Shown: positions 44,253 to 55,200 of the stretch, piece after piece
Layout: the number at the start of each line of letters is the position of its first letter
Numbering within the stretch: the stretch's first letter is position 1
DNA from: Brumimicrobium salinarum
GTDB taxonomy: Bacteria; Bacteroidota; Bacteroidia; Flavobacteriales_D; Crocinitomicaceae
Length of the DNA stretch: 64,000 nucleotides
Reading direction: 5' to 3'
NCBI RefSeq assembly: GCF_002844555.1
Contig: NZ_PJNI01000002.1
Span: forward strand, 124,001-188,000
The notes under the pieces: generated by a model
Database searches by the model: none
What the model saw: only the letters and a program-made list of their open reading frames with translations
Told to the model about the DNA's origin: nothing
Program-made: the position numbers and the translations under genes

Positions 44253-45005
44253 ATGAATAAAGATTTAAATTTAGCCGTACTTATAGACGGTGACAACGTA
44301 CCTAGCAAATACATCAAAGAAATGATGGAAGAAATTGCCAAATATGGTACGCCAAGCATCAAAAGAATATATGGGGATTGGACGAAGCCACATTTGTCAA
44401 AATGGAAGAATATTTTACTTGAAAATGCAATTCAACCCATTCAACAATATGGTTACACGCAAGGTAAAAATGCTACAGATTCTGCTATGATTATTGACGC
44501 TATGGATATACTTTACAGCGGCGATACTGATGGTTTTTGCATTGTTTCTTCAGATTCAGATTTTACACGACTAGCAACACGATTAAGAGAATCTAGCAAA
44601 TTTGTAATCGGAATTGGTGAACAAAAAACACCTGAACCATTCATTGTAGCGTGCGATAAGTTTATTTACTTAGAAATTCTTAAAGAAGACGAAGTAGAGG
44701 ATAAAAAAGGCAAAACCAAAAAGAAAGCGAAAGAAACAGTCCAAAAACTTACACCAAAAGTAACGCGATTAATCAGACAAACGATTTACGATTGTGCAGA
44801 TGATGATGGTTGGGCTTTTCTTGGAGATGTTGGCTCTTTAATAAATAAAAAACAACCAAATTTTGACCCAAGAAATTTCGGGTTTTATAAGTTAACGCCT
44901 CTAATGAATTCAATCGGAACGGTTAAAATTGAAGAGCGTCAGGCGCCTAATAGCAGGTCTAAACACATTTTTGTAAAGAACATATCATCAAAAAATGTAG
45001 ATTAA
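44253..45005 (+). CDS. NYN-domain nuclease with C-terminal LOTUS/OST-HTH domain
   Basis: A 250-residue protein. The N-terminal NYN (PIN-like) domain has acidic residues in VLIDGDNVPSK (Asp12, Asp14), DSAMIIDAMDILYSG and VSSDSDFTRLA, which coordinate the nuclease metal, as in LabA/YacP-type RNases. Residues about 150-245 match the OST-HTH/LOTUS fold: IYDCADDDGWAFLGDVGSLINKKQPNFDPRNFGFYKLTPLMNSIG, a winged helix linked to RNA binding. The pair is a known NYN-LOTUS architecture in bacteria. It follows the MORN gene by 24 nt. The target RNA is unknown. Confidence 0.9.
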   Translation: MNKDLNLAVLIDGDNVPSKYIKEMMEEIAKYGTPSIKRIYGDWTKPHLSKWKNILLENAIQPIQQYGYTQGKNATDSAMIIDAMDILYSGDTDGFCIVSSDSDFTRLATRLRESSKFVIGIGEQKTPEPFIVACDKFIYLEILKEDEVEDKKGKTKKKAKETVQKLTPKVTRLIRQTIYDCADDDGWAFLGDVGSLINKKQPNFDPRNFGFYKLTPLMNSIGTVKIEERQAPNSRSKHIFVKNISSKNVD

Positions 45006-45654
45006 TTAAATGTTCTAAAAAAGGAACAAATCAGTCTTAACGTATTGTTTTATTGTTTAATACAAAACTTGAATACTCTTATATGCTTTCTGTTAAGAAT
45101 AGAGGTAAATTCTGAAGGTTAGTTTGATTAAAGATACTTCACAATTCTGTTCTTACTTAATAGTACTGGATATTCTTTTTATGGTTTTATGTATTGAAAA
45201 ATAAAGTCCTTTTGAGATGCTTAGTGTTTTCTAGGGTTACCCATTTAAATGGCAATAAGCAATTTCGTTTAAATCTATTTACCATTTATTGTAAAAGACT
45301 TTGATAGTAAATTGATTTGAAGAGATCCTTCCCTTAGAAAAATAAAAATTTTCCAAGGTTCAGGATGACAGTTTCATAGGGGGGCAATCAAAAATCAATT
45401 TTTTATTTTACGAAGGATCTATTTTGATTTATCCCAATTAACAATAAGAAGCCAAGGTTCTGACTATTAATATAAAATATTGGATTTGGATGAGACGTAA
45501 ATTGGCAATTACAAACTGCGATTTAAATGGGTAACCCTATCGTTTTAATTCGAATTCATAATCTTTTATAAAAGCCCTTTATCACTTGTTAATACCTTGC
45601 ATTTTTACTATATTCGCAGTGCTTAGAAAAATTAATTAAAAAAATAAAAATAAT
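45006..45654. other. Intergenic region holding MITE family B and the acn promoter
   Basis: The 649-bp gap has no gene. It contains the MITE at 45232-45539. Nearest the next gene, TTG at 45586-45588 and TATATTCG at 45609-45616 (one mismatch to TAnnTTTG, 20-nt spacing) form a candidate aconitase promoter with a 38-nt leader. The left part (45006-45231) shows only AT-rich sequence. Confidence 0.5.
45232..45539. mobile_element. MITE family B, 308 bp
   Basis: Perfect 19-bp terminal inverted repeats: left 45232-45250 tagggttacccatttaaat and right 45521-45539 its exact reverse complement. The inside has no open frame of useful length. The first bases (gggttacc) are identical to the ends of MITE family A, so related transposases may serve both. 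Only one copy is visible. No obvious target duplication is seen. Confidence 0.72.
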
Positions 45655-47922
45655 ATGGCCTTTGACATTGATATGATTAAAGCCGTTTATGAGCGATACC
45701 CCGAGCGTATTGCAGCGGCAAGAAAAATTGTAAATAAACCGTTAACCTTATCGGAGAAAATTTTATATACGCATCTTTGGGACGGAAAAGCAGAAACTGT
45801 TTACGAACGAGGTAAGTCGTATGTGAACTTTGCCCCAGATAGAGTAGCTATGCAAGATGCAACAGCACAAATGGCGTTGCTGCAATTCATGCAAGCGGGA
45901 AAAGATAAAGTAGCAGTTCCTTCAACAGCTCACGCGGATCACCTTATTCAGGCCAAATTAGGTGCCGATAAAGATTTACAGGAAAGTTTAAATAAAAATA
46001 ATGAAGTTTTTAATTTCCTAAGTTCAGTTTGTAATAAATACGGAATCGGATTTTGGAAGCCAGGTGCTGGTATTATTCACCAAGTAGTTCTTGAAAATTA
46101 TGCATTTCCTGGCGGAATGATGATTGGTACAGATTCACATACAGTAAATGCTGGTGGACTTGGAATGGTTGCGATCGGTGTCGGAGGTGCTGATGCAGTT
46201 GATGTTATGGCAGGAATGCCGTGGGAGTTAAAATTTCCAAAATTAATTGGTGTTAAATTAACGGGTTCACTTAATGGTTGGACAGCTTCTAAGGATGTTA
46301 TTCTTAAAGTGGCTGGTATCTTAACAGTTAAAGGTGGAACTGGAGCAATTGTAGAGTATTTTGGAGAAGGTGCTAAATCACTTTCGGCGACTGGTAAAGG
46401 TACTATTTGTAATATGGGGGCTGAAATTGGAGCAACAACTTCAACTTTTGGTTATGACGATTCAATGAGACGTTATCTAAAAGCTACTGATCGTGCAGAT
46501 GTTGTTGAATTAGCTGATCAAGTTGCAGAACACCTTACAGGTGACGATGAAGTTTATGCTGAACCAGAAAAGTATTTTGATCAAGTTATTGAAATTAATT
46601 TAAGCGAATTAATGCCTCACGTAAATGGACCATTTACGCCAGATTTGGCTACACCTATTGATAAATTAGGAGAAGTAGCTAAGAAGGAAGGTTGGCCACT
46701 AGATATTGAATGGGGATTAATAGGTTCTTGTACTAACTCTTCGTATGAAGACTTAACTAGAGCAGCTTCAATTGCACAACAGGCAGTAGATAAAAATCTA
46801 AAAACAAAATCAGACTTCGGTATTAATCCAGGTTCTGAACAAGTACGTTTTACTGCTGAAAGAGATGGTTTGTTAAAGGTTTTTGAAGATTTGGATGCCA
46901 CTATTTTCACTAATGCATGTGGACCATGTATAGGTCAGTGGGATAGAGCGGGAGCTGACAAACAAGAGAAAAATACAATTATTCATTCTTTCAATAGAAA
47001 CTTTTCAAAGCGTGCTGATGGAAACCCAAATACACACGCATTTGTTACCTCACCAGAGCTTGTAGCTGCAATGGCTATTGCTGGTCGTCTTGATTTCAAT
47101 CCTTTGACGGATACTTTAAAAAACGAAGATGGAGAGGATATAAAGTTGGATCCACCAACAGGAACGGAATTGCCAGAGAAAGGATTTGATGTTGAAGATA
47201 ATGGATATCAAGAACCAGCAAAAGACGGTAGTAATGTAGAAGTTAATGTAAAAGAAGATTCAGATCGTTTACAATTACTTACACCTTTTGAGCCTTGGGA
47301 TGGTGAAAATATTACAGGGATGAAGCTTTTGATAAAGGCGTTTGGTAAGTGTACAACAGACCACATTTCAATGGCTGGGCCGTGGTTACGTTACCGTGGT
47401 CATTTAGATAACATCTCAAACAACTGTTTAATTGGTGCTGTTAATGCTTTTGGAAAAGCTACTAATGAAGTTGTTAATCAATTAACTGGAGAAAAAGGTG
47501 AAGTTCCAGCTACTGCAAGAGCATATAAGGCAGCTGGAATTCCTACAATTGTTGTTGGTGATCATAATTACGGTGAAGGTTCTTCACGTGAACATGCAGC
47601 AATGGAACCTCGTCATTTAGGAGTAATGGCAGTAATAGTTAAATCTTTTGCGCGTATTCATGAAACTAACTTGAAAAAGCAAGGTATGTTAGGTTTAACA
47701 TTTGCTAACGAAAGTGATTATGATAAAATAAAAGAGGATGACACATTCAACTTTTTAGATTTAAATGAATTTGCTCCAGATAAGCAAATCACTCTTGAGG
47801 TAGTTCATAGTGATGGTGCTAAAGAAGAGCTTAAATTGAATCATACGTATAATGCACAGCAAATTGAATGGTTTAAAGCGGGTAGTGCTTTAAACCTTAT
47901 TAGAGAAAAAGCGAATGCTTAA
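45655..47922 (+). CDS. acn: Aconitate hydratase (mitochondrial-type)
   Basis: Aconitase isomerises citrate to isocitrate through a [4Fe-4S] cluster. The 755-residue protein is close to mitochondrial aconitase in length. The cluster ligands are Cys359 in [10 protein letters not shown], and Cys422 and Cys425 in [10 protein letters not shown]. Substrate residues include [10 protein letters not shown] and [13 protein letters not shown], and the C-terminal swivel domain contains [15 protein letters not shown]. The start is the first ATG after a likely promoter. The gene is monocistronic, ended by a strong terminator at 47943-47976. Confidence 0.95.
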   Translation: MAFDIDMIKAVYERYPERIAAARKIVNKPLTLSEKILYTHLWDGKAETVYERGKSYVNFAPDRVAMQDATAQMALLQFMQAGKDKVAVPSTAHADHLIQAKLGADKDLQESLNKNNEVFNFLSSVCNKYGIGFWKPGAGIIHQVVLENYAFPGGMMIGTDSHTVNAGGLGMVAIGVGGADAVDVMAGMPWELKFPKLIGVKLTGSLNGWTASKDVILKVAGILTVKGGTGAIVEYFGEGAKSLSATGKGTICNMGAEIGATTSTFGYDDSMRRYLKATDRADVVELADQVAEHLTGDDEVYAEPEKYFDQVIEINLSELMPHVNGPFTPDLATPIDKLGEVAKKEGWPLDIEWGLIGSCTNSSYEDLTRAASIAQQAVDKNLKTKSDFGINPGSEQVRFTAERDGLLKVFEDLDATIFTNACGPCIGQWDRAGADKQEKNTIIHSFNRNFSKRADGNPNTHAFVTSPELVAAMAIAGRLDFNPLTDTLKNEDGEDIKLDPPTGTELPEKGFDVEDNGYQEPAKDGSNVEVNVKEDSDRLQLLTPFEPWDGENITGMKLLIKAFGKCTTDHISMAGPWLRYRGHLDNISNNCLIGAVNAFGKATNEVVNQLTGEKGEVPATARAYKAAGIPTIVVGDHNYGEGSSREHAAMEPRHLGVMAVIVKSFARIHETNLKKQGMLGLTFANESDYDKIKEDDTFNFLDLNEFAPDKQITLEVVHSDGAKEELKLNHTYNAQQIEWFKAGSALNLIREKANA

Positions 47923-47942
47923 TATAACTCAACATTTATTTA

Positions 47943-47976
47943 AAATGCCGTTTCAAATGAAACGGCATTTTTTTTA
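47943..47976 (+). terminator. Intrinsic terminator of acn
   Basis: A perfect 12-bp stem (aaatgccgtttc at 47943-47954, gaaacggcattt at 47959-47970) has a 4-base loop and ends in a run of T. It lies 20 bp after the aconitase stop codon. Confidence 0.95.
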
Positions 47977-48046
47977 AAAAAAATATACGATAAGCTGTGC
48001 GGTATTAAAATTTATGCTTAACTTCAGTTAACCTAAATTAAAATAT

Positions 48047-48739
48047 ATGTATCAAAATACCACCACAATCAAATCATGGGCGGAAGAAGATCGCCCAAGA
48101 GAAAAACTTCAAAGTAAAGGAAGAAATGCGCTTACCAATGCAGAGTTATTGGCAATTATTTTGGGATCGGGAACCAATAAAAAGTCAGCGGTTGAATTGG
48201 GCCAAGAGATATTAAAAACGCATGATAATAGCCTTTACGAGTTAGGTAAAATGAATCAAAGTGAATTAATGAACTTCAATGGAGTTGGACAAGCAAAAGC
48301 CATTTCAATAATTGCCGTTATGGAGTTGGGGCGTAGACGTGCAGCAGAAGAAATTCCTTTAAAACCCAAAATATCTCAAGCAAAAGATGTTTTTGACAAT
48401 GTAAAAAGAGATTTTCAAGACCTAGAACATGAAGAGTTTAGAGTTTTAGGACTTTCTAGAAGTAACAGAATAATGGGAAACAAGCTTATTTCTAAAGGTG
48501 GACGGTCGGGAACCGTAGCTGATGGAAAGTTAATATTTAAAGAACTCCTCGATATGAAAGCCTCTTCGTGTATTTTACTTCACAATCATCCTTCTGGAAA
48601 ACTTTTACCTAGTCCGCAGGATGTCGACTTAACAAAAAGATTTGTTCAATTTGGTAAACTGATTGATTTACCTGTTTTGGATCACTTAATTATCACAGAT
48701 ACTGGCTATTATAGTTTTATCGAGAATGGAAAAATGTAA
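48047..48739 (+). CDS. radC: RadC family JAMM-domain protein
   Basis: A 230-residue protein with an N-terminal helix-hairpin-helix part (MNQSELMNFNGVGQAKAISI) and a C-terminal JAMM/MPN domain with the metal motif HNHPSGKLLPSPQDVD. RadC was long called a DNA repair protein, but this is doubtful, and its function in vivo is unclear. Length matches the family. It stands alone, converging on ung 26 bp away. Confidence 0.93.
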   Translation: MYQNTTTIKSWAEEDRPREKLQSKGRNALTNAELLAIILGSGTNKKSAVELGQEILKTHDNSLYELGKMNQSELMNFNGVGQAKAISIIAVMELGRRRAAEEIPLKPKISQAKDVFDNVKRDFQDLEHEEFRVLGLSRSNRIMGNKLISKGGRSGTVADGKLIFKELLDMKASSCILLHNHPSGKLLPSPQDVDLTKRFVQFGKLIDLPVLDHLIITDTGYYSFIENGKM

Positions 48740-48765
48740 TAACTTAGGTTTCTATTGATTTCAGA

Positions 48766-49431
48766 TTACCAATTGATTGGCGCTCGATTTAATTGTTGGA
48801 GCAAATCATTCGTTTTACTAAAATGTTTATTTCCGAACCAATATCCTCTATTTGCACTTAATGGTGAAGGATGTCCACTCATTAACAAGTGATGTTTTGA
48901 TTGATCAATTAATTTTGCCTTCTTTTTTGCAAAGCCGCCCCAAAGTAGGAAAATAACATCTTTGTTTTGACGTGAAATTGTTCTAATAACTTCATCTGTA
49001 AAGGTTTCCCAACCTTTATTTTGATGTGAACCTGCTTGTCCAGAACGAACAGTAAGTGTAGCGTTAAGAAGTAAAACCCCTTGCTTACTCCAATGTAATA
49101 AGTCGCCATGAAGTGGGGGAGCTGAATTAGTGTCATTCTCTAATTCTTTAAAAATATTTCTTAGTGATGGAGGAAATGAAATTCCCTCGTTCACAGCGAA
49201 GGCTAATCCATTAGCTTGGTGAGAACCATGATAAGGGTCTTGACCAATAATAACGACCTTTACTCGATTTGGAGCTGTTAAATTTAAAGCTCGGAAAATA
49301 TTTTTACGTTCTGGATACACAATGTTTTGATCGTATTCAGTTGCGATAAAGGAAGACAAGTGTTTGAAATAAGACTTGTCAAATTCCTGAGCTAATGATT
49401 TTTGCCATTCTTGATTTAGTAAATGCTTCAT
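48766..49431 (-). CDS. ung: Uracil-DNA glycosylase
   Basis: Ung removes uracil from DNA to begin base-excision repair. The 221-residue family 1 enzyme shows the catalytic water-activating GQDPYHG (Asp65, His68), AFAV, VLLLNATLTVR and the DNA-intercalation loop HPSPLSANRGYWFGNKHFS, which has the catalytic His. Length is typical. Its start overlaps the stop of the lipid kinase gene by 4 nt. Confidence 0.96.
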   Translation of the reverse strand: MKHLLNQEWQKSLAQEFDKSYFKHLSSFIATEYDQNIVYPERKNIFRALNLTAPNRVKVVIIGQDPYHGSHQANGLAFAVNEGISFPPSLRNIFKELENDTNSAPPLHGDLLHWSKQGVLLLNATLTVRSGQAGSHQNKGWETFTDEVIRTISRQNKDVIFLLWGGFAKKKAKLIDQSKHHLLMSGHPSPLSANRGYWFGNKHFSKTNDLLQQLNRAPINW

Positions 49432-50294
49432 ACCAATACATTTAATGATTGCGGTTGAATGCGTACTTGATTGTTTTCCTGTATTTCTTCTTGAGGTTCA
49501 CCGTCCAAGTGACACATTAATGTTTTTAATTGAATGTTAACTTCTTTAAATCGTTCAATGCTAACTTTTTTAGACCAATGCAATTTTCCAATAATAGATA
49601 GCACAAACAATGGTAAAAGTGTAAATATATGAGCTGATTTTATAACAATAAGTTCAAACTTACCGTCATTCACTTTAGCGTTGGGTGCAATTGTAAATCC
49701 ATTTCCAAATTGAGAAGTATTAGCAATACAGCAAAGTAAAATGTTTTCTGTTGATTTACGTTGATTTATTTGGATATTTACCCCCTTAAAATATCTAATT
49801 TCTTTCAGAACTAATCGAACATAGCTCATTAAACCTCTATTGTGATACTGATCAAATTTTTCGGCAATTAACGCATCAAAACCAAATCCCGCAACACCAA
49901 TAAAAGGCTGATTATTTAATAAAACCGTATCTATTTTTTTAACATTGAAATCATTAATCCTTTTGATGGCATGTTTTAAATTTAAAGGTAGTTTTAAATG
50001 TCTTGCAACTCCATTTCCAGATCCTGTGGCTAAAATGGCTAAAGCTGTTTTTTTATGAATGAGCGCTTTTCCTGCTTCATGAACAGAACCATCTCCACCA
50101 ACTACACATACAACATCAATGTTTTTTTCTGCAGCTTGCGCACTAAGTTCCTCTGCATGACCTTTATGTTGGGTAAAAACAATTTCGTACTCAAAAAGTG
50201 ATTGGTTGATATACTTTGCAATCAAATCGGGTAAAATGTTTTTTTTACCCACACCCGATATCGGATTGATAATAAAAAGTATATGTTTTTTCAT
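49428..50294 (-). CDS. Diacylglycerol/lipid kinase family protein
   Basis: A 288-residue protein of the DAGK catalytic family (YegS/BmrU). The N-terminal IINPISGVGKKNILPDLI and nucleotide-binding VVGGDGSVHEAG (residues 66-75) are followed by a C-terminal beta-rich half with TVLLNNQPFIGVAGFGFDALIA. It would phosphorylate diacylglycerol, sphingolipid or an undecaprenol-type lipid. It sits between ung and the LTA-synthase-like gene, overlapping both by 4 nt, so it may process the diacylglycerol that the upstream enzyme would release. That link is inference. Confidence 0.88.
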   Translation of the reverse strand: MKKHILFIINPISGVGKKNILPDLIAKYINQSLFEYEIVFTQHKGHAEELSAQAAEKNIDVVCVVGGDGSVHEAGKALIHKKTALAILATGSGNGVARHLKLPLNLKHAIKRINDFNVKKIDTVLLNNQPFIGVAGFGFDALIAEKFDQYHNRGLMSYVRLVLKEIRYFKGVNIQINQRKSTENILLCCIANTSQFGNGFTIAPNAKVNDGKFELIVIKSAHIFTLLPLFVLSIIGKLHWSKKVSIERFKEVNIQLKTLMCHLDGEPQEEIQENNQVRIQPQSLNVLV

Positions 50295-52165
50295 GGAAGC
50301 CTCATTGTATTATGAATTAAATCGTGGTTATATCGTTGTATTATACCTTTTAACTCTTGTTCCATATCATCCTTTAATTGGGGGAAATAAGCAAGTGAAT
50401 CATGATACATCAGCGTATCAGATTTATAATTATATAGACCTGTAGCTTCGTCTTTAACAAAATTCAACATATAATCACCTTTAAAGAATAAATGTGAATT
50501 TTCAATATAATTAACTGCAAATGGTTCATTATTTGAGAAATAGGAATTTCCAAACGAATATACAGGTTTATTATATCCAATTAAGTCTAAAACTGTTGGC
50601 ATTATATCTATGTGGTTAAATAATTGATTTGCTGTCTTGGCCTGTAATTCTCCTTGAGGATCATAAAAAGCAATAGGAATTTGATACATACCAATTCTTT
50701 GCATATAACGCATAGAAGTTCCTGCTGGTGTGTGATCGGCACAAATAACAAATACAGTATTATCATACCAAGGCTCTTCTTTTGCAGCCTCAAAAAATAA
50801 CTGTAAACTCATATCAGCATAAGCTATTGATTGTGCCATGGGATGTTCACCTTTTGGTAGCACTGATCGATGTTCCTCAGGGACAAAATATGGATGATGC
50901 GAGGATAAGGTGAATAAACCTGCCATGAAAGGTTCTTTTAAATCTTTGGTAATGGATTTGGCTGTCCATGGCATAAAATATTCATCTAAAACTCCCCAGG
51001 TTGCATCTGTGTGTTTTTCGTTATTATATTCTTTTCGTCCTATATACTGATCGAAGCCTAAATGTGCTGTAAATACATCAAATTTCATTGAGCCATTGGT
51101 TGCACCATGATAGAATGCCGAGCTATACCCAACTTCTCCAAGTAACTTAGGTAAGGCCTCAATAGAATTTGTTCCATAAGGTGAAGAAATATAGGGATTG
51201 TCCAAAAGGCTTGGAATGCTTGCAAAAATTGCAGGAACAGCTTCAATAGATTTTTTTCCATTCGCAAAAGCATTTTCAAAATATAAAGATTGATCTAACA
51301 ATGAATCTAAAAAAGGAGTGTAAGGCTGTCCTGTTTTTTTTCCGATCCATTCATTTCCAAAACTTTCCATAATAATCACCATTACGTTAAGATTTTCTCG
51401 TAATTGATGTTTTTGTGAGCCCTTGTGTATTGGAGTATAAATTTTGTCGCTATTATCTGGGAAAAAATTTGCTTCTACCAATGATGCTTTTCCAATTGTT
51501 TTAATAATGCTTAAAGGAGTATTGGAAACCAATGAAGAATTTTGAGGTGAAGTGAGCTGTGAGGCAGTAAGCATATCTGCTGGTCGATAACCTAGACCGC
51601 CTCTTCCTAGTATAAATAATAGTCCAGCCATTATCACAAAGTTTGCTATATTAATAGGGTACCTCACTGACGTGCATGGTTTTACATTCGTTTTATTGTA
51701 CAGAACGTGGCTGATAAATAGAAGAATTAAAAACAAGATAATTAACCACCAAAAATCTATGATAAAGGTCGTTAGAAGTTGGTTTATGTCATTACCAGTC
51801 GAGACTAAAGTAAAGAGATCTGCGGTACTTCGTTTACTGGTAAATTTGAAATATTCAACATCTATTAAATTAAAAGCTATAATTGTAGCATTGGTAATAT
51901 GAAAGATAATTTTCAGGATTAATTGGTAAACTTTATGAGCAACAAAAGGAAAGGGGAGAAGAGATAAGGCATAAAATGGAATAAAATATATGCCAATTGT
52001 AATAATATCCATCCATATCCCAGCTATAAAGTCAGTAAACCCAACAAATTTAAAAGCTTCCGCATTGGCTATGTAAAAAATTATCCGTGTCAAGCTTAGC
52101 ATTAATAAAGTAATGGCTAAACGCTTAATTAAGACTATATTTTTCTGAAGTAATGCGGAATACAT
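50291..52165 (-). CDS. LTA synthase-family membrane phosphoglycerol transferase/sulfatase
   Basis: A 624-residue protein with five N-terminal TM helices, then an extracytoplasmic alkaline-phosphatase-fold domain: VMVIIMESFGNEWIG (metal ligand Glu), FANGKKSIEAVPAIFASIPSL (nucleophile region, here Ser where LtaS has Thr), YHGATNGSMKFDVFTAHLGFD, LFTLSSHHPYFVPEEH and CADHTPAGTSMRY. In Bacteroidota these proteins lack lipoteichoic acid but may add phosphoglycerol or phosphoethanolamine-type groups to glycans. The start at MYSALLQKNIV is preferred; a frame 16 codons longer exists. It overlaps the lipid kinase gene by 4 nt. Confidence 0.85.
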   Translation of the reverse strand: MYSALLQKNIVLIKRLAITLLMLSLTRIIFYIANAEAFKFVGFTDFIAGIWMDIITIGIYFIPFYALSLLPFPFVAHKVYQLILKIIFHITNATIIAFNLIDVEYFKFTSKRSTADLFTLVSTGNDINQLLTTFIIDFWWLIILFLILLFISHVLYNKTNVKPCTSVRYPINIANFVIMAGLLFILGRGGLGYRPADMLTASQLTSPQNSSLVSNTPLSIIKTIGKASLVEANFFPDNSDKIYTPIHKGSQKHQLRENLNVMVIIMESFGNEWIGKKTGQPYTPFLDSLLDQSLYFENAFANGKKSIEAVPAIFASIPSLLDNPYISSPYGTNSIEALPKLLGEVGYSSAFYHGATNGSMKFDVFTAHLGFDQYIGRKEYNNEKHTDATWGVLDEYFMPWTAKSITKDLKEPFMAGLFTLSSHHPYFVPEEHRSVLPKGEHPMAQSIAYADMSLQLFFEAAKEEPWYDNTVFVICADHTPAGTSMRYMQRIGMYQIPIAFYDPQGELQAKTANQLFNHIDIMPTVLDLIGYNKPVYSFGNSYFSNNEPFAVNYIENSHLFFKGDYMLNFVKDEATGLYNYKSDTLMYHDSLAYFPQLKDDMEQELKGIIQRYNHDLIHNTMRLP

Positions 52166-52261
52166 CGTTATTTTTCGTTTTTTTACCCTTGATAAGATTC
52201 CCGAAAATAACAATTTTATTAGCGTCTCTACGCTTTTTAATTAAAAAATAAAGTAAAGGTT

Positions 52262-55200
52262 TTAGAAACGCTTAATTTTTTGAAAAATTACAGATGCTCC
52301 CGCAAATAATTTTCTAAATAAATCAAAATATAGGGTGATAATCAGTAAAACAGACATCATCCAGATTACTAAAATATTAGCGTAAAACGTAGGTATGTAG
52401 ATTCCGAAAAGATTTTTTCCAGGTGCATAAAAATGGGTTTCAAAAAAGCTATCTCCTCTTGGAACTTTGTAAATAGGATCAGCTTTTTGAATAATTTGAT
52501 TGTTAACGTATATAACTTTGTCTAAATTGTTTCTATTGGTTGCTAAATCTGATAATGATTCATTGAAGTAGTTGGTTCGTAGATGTTGATATTTTTCAAC
52601 TCCAATCTGATTGATTCTTTTTGTTCGCCCTTCCATGGCCTCGTTTACTTCAGACATGTAAATATTTTTCAAAATTTTAAAGTAATCAGTCATATTCTTG
52701 CTAATCTCTTCATTCCACTCATCATTCTTTAGTGCATCCACACACCCAGAACAAGTGAAATCTAAACTTGGATCATAGAGTTTTTCTTCTTTTTGAATTT
52801 CATTAATTAATACCTTTTTGGCCTTTTCAACTTTATCTGAATTCGGTTTCTCATGATAGTTATTAATTAAAACACTTTGTTGATTCCTTAATTCTGGCAG
52901 CCAATAATCTCTCTTCCACGAAGCCTCACTCTTTTTTTGATCGATGGTATAAAAAGGAGCTTCATATTTATTCTTCTTATATTGAACTACTGCTAATCCT
53001 TCATAAGCCCAACGAGAGGCCATAATATTCCCAATCCAAGGTACACTATTTTCTTTGGATATGGTGGGATGTAACTTATCAAATTGTACAATTACACCAC
53101 TAAAAAGTAATTGAGGTATAATCATAATGGGAATTAAAATGTAAATTACTTTTGCAGAATTGAAAGTAGAAGAAATATTTAGACCTAAAATATTGGCAAA
53201 ACAAGAAGTGGAAAATAATATGAGCCAGTACTCAAGCCACATTCCTTTTATTTCGAGTATGTAATTCCCAATGAGAACAAACATTGCTGTTTGGAATGCG
53301 GAAATAATAAACATAATTGAAATTTTAGAAAAGATGTAACTCGCACGTGATAAGTTGAGGAATGATTCTCTTTTTAATATCTTTTGGTCTTTTATAATTT
53401 CTTCTGCGGCAACTGTTAAACCTAAGAATAAAGCAACAACAACTGCTATAAAAAGAAATTGAGGTAAATTCTCACTGTTTTCAAAGGTATAAGTAGAGTT
53501 AGAGTTGGTTGAACCGAAATATTTTACAAAAAATCCGAGAATTAATGCAAGAACAGGTGCCTCAATGGTGTTGAGTAAAACATATTGTTGATTGGTTAGC
53601 TTGGATAAAATATCTCTTTTAAAATAGACACTAAATTGCTTAAGTTTATTGGGTATTTTATTAAAAACATTCGGTTTTCCGATAACCCTGTCTGTTTCGT
53701 GTTCAATTCTAGCTTGAATATATCGACTATTCCATTCTTCAGGTGTAATCTTACGTTTAGCTGTTAGGTTTCCAAATTCGTCAACAACTTTAGCTTCTAT
53801 TATGTTGAAAATTTGTTCTGGATTAACATTTCCACAGGTTGGACACTCTCTTTCATCACTATTGGCGTGTTCAATTTCTGTTTTAAAATATACAATACTA
53901 TCCACAGAGTCACCATAAAATATTGGATATCCACCTTGGTCTAATATCATCAAACGATCAAACATTTTGAAAATATCAGATGAAGGTTGATGAATAACCA
54001 CAAAGATTAGCTTTCCTTTTAGGGCTAATTCTTTTAGTAAATCCATTATGTTTTCTGAATCTCTTGAACTTAACCCGGAGGTGGGTTCATCAACAAATAA
54101 AACGGAAGGTTCACGAATGAGCTCTAAAGCAATATTCAATCTTTTTCTCTGTCCACCTGAAATCGTTTTCTCCAATGGACTTCCCACTTTTAAAGATTGA
54201 ACCTCATAGAGTCCAATTGACTTTAACAAGGCGATTACTTTTTTAGTAATTTGTTGCTTGTTGAGTGTAGAAAAGCATAGCTGTGCATTGAAATAGAGAT
54301 TTTCAAAAACTGTTAGTTCTTCAATTAACAAATCATCTTGAGATATAAAACCTATAATTCCTTCAATCTCACTTTTTTCTTTGTGTATGTCTATTCCATT
54401 TATTTTTACACTTCCAGAGTAGGGGGAAAGATTTCCATTTAAAACATTAAGCAAGGTAGACTTTCCTGCTCCAGATCCTCCCATAATTCCAACTAATGCT
54501 CCGTTGTTTTCAGAGAAATTTACATCATGTAAACCAATTTTATTGTTGGGAAAACGATATTCAACATGTTCGCACTCAAATAATAAATGTTCTTGATTGC
54601 CATCATCAAGAAAACGAGTGATGATATCTGAATAGTAAATCGGATTTGATTTTTCCGTTCTAATAGACGATCCAGGATTGAAAACTTGTTGTCGTGATCG
54701 GGATATGATTTGACCATTCAAAAAGATTTGTGAGTCACCTACATATTTTAAAAAATAAAGATTTACACTGTCGACTTTTATAAATGCAATTATACCTTCT
54801 ACATCTTTTCGCTCAACTTGCTTTGCTTTATTAAGGTCGCTATTACTTTCTGGCGTTATATAAAGAATATTTGGATGGTCTTGAATATTGTTCGAATTTA
54901 AATCAATAAAATCGAACAATAGATCGTATTCCTCTTTGCTAACATTAAAAGATTCACCAACAGTGTTAACAAATTCAATCTCTTGACTTTCGACATTATC
55001 ATTCGATTGTATAAACTCAATTATACGTACAAGAACAATAATTTTTTGCTTTTGCGTTAGTTCCTGATTGATTTCAGAGCAAATGCGAAGAATTTTCACA
55101 GAGTTTACAGAAGTTCGTTTTTTAACTCCATTTTTTCTCCGCTTAATTCCGTGATGCGTATTCAAATACTCATCAAAGATCTTTAAATATTCCTCTACGA

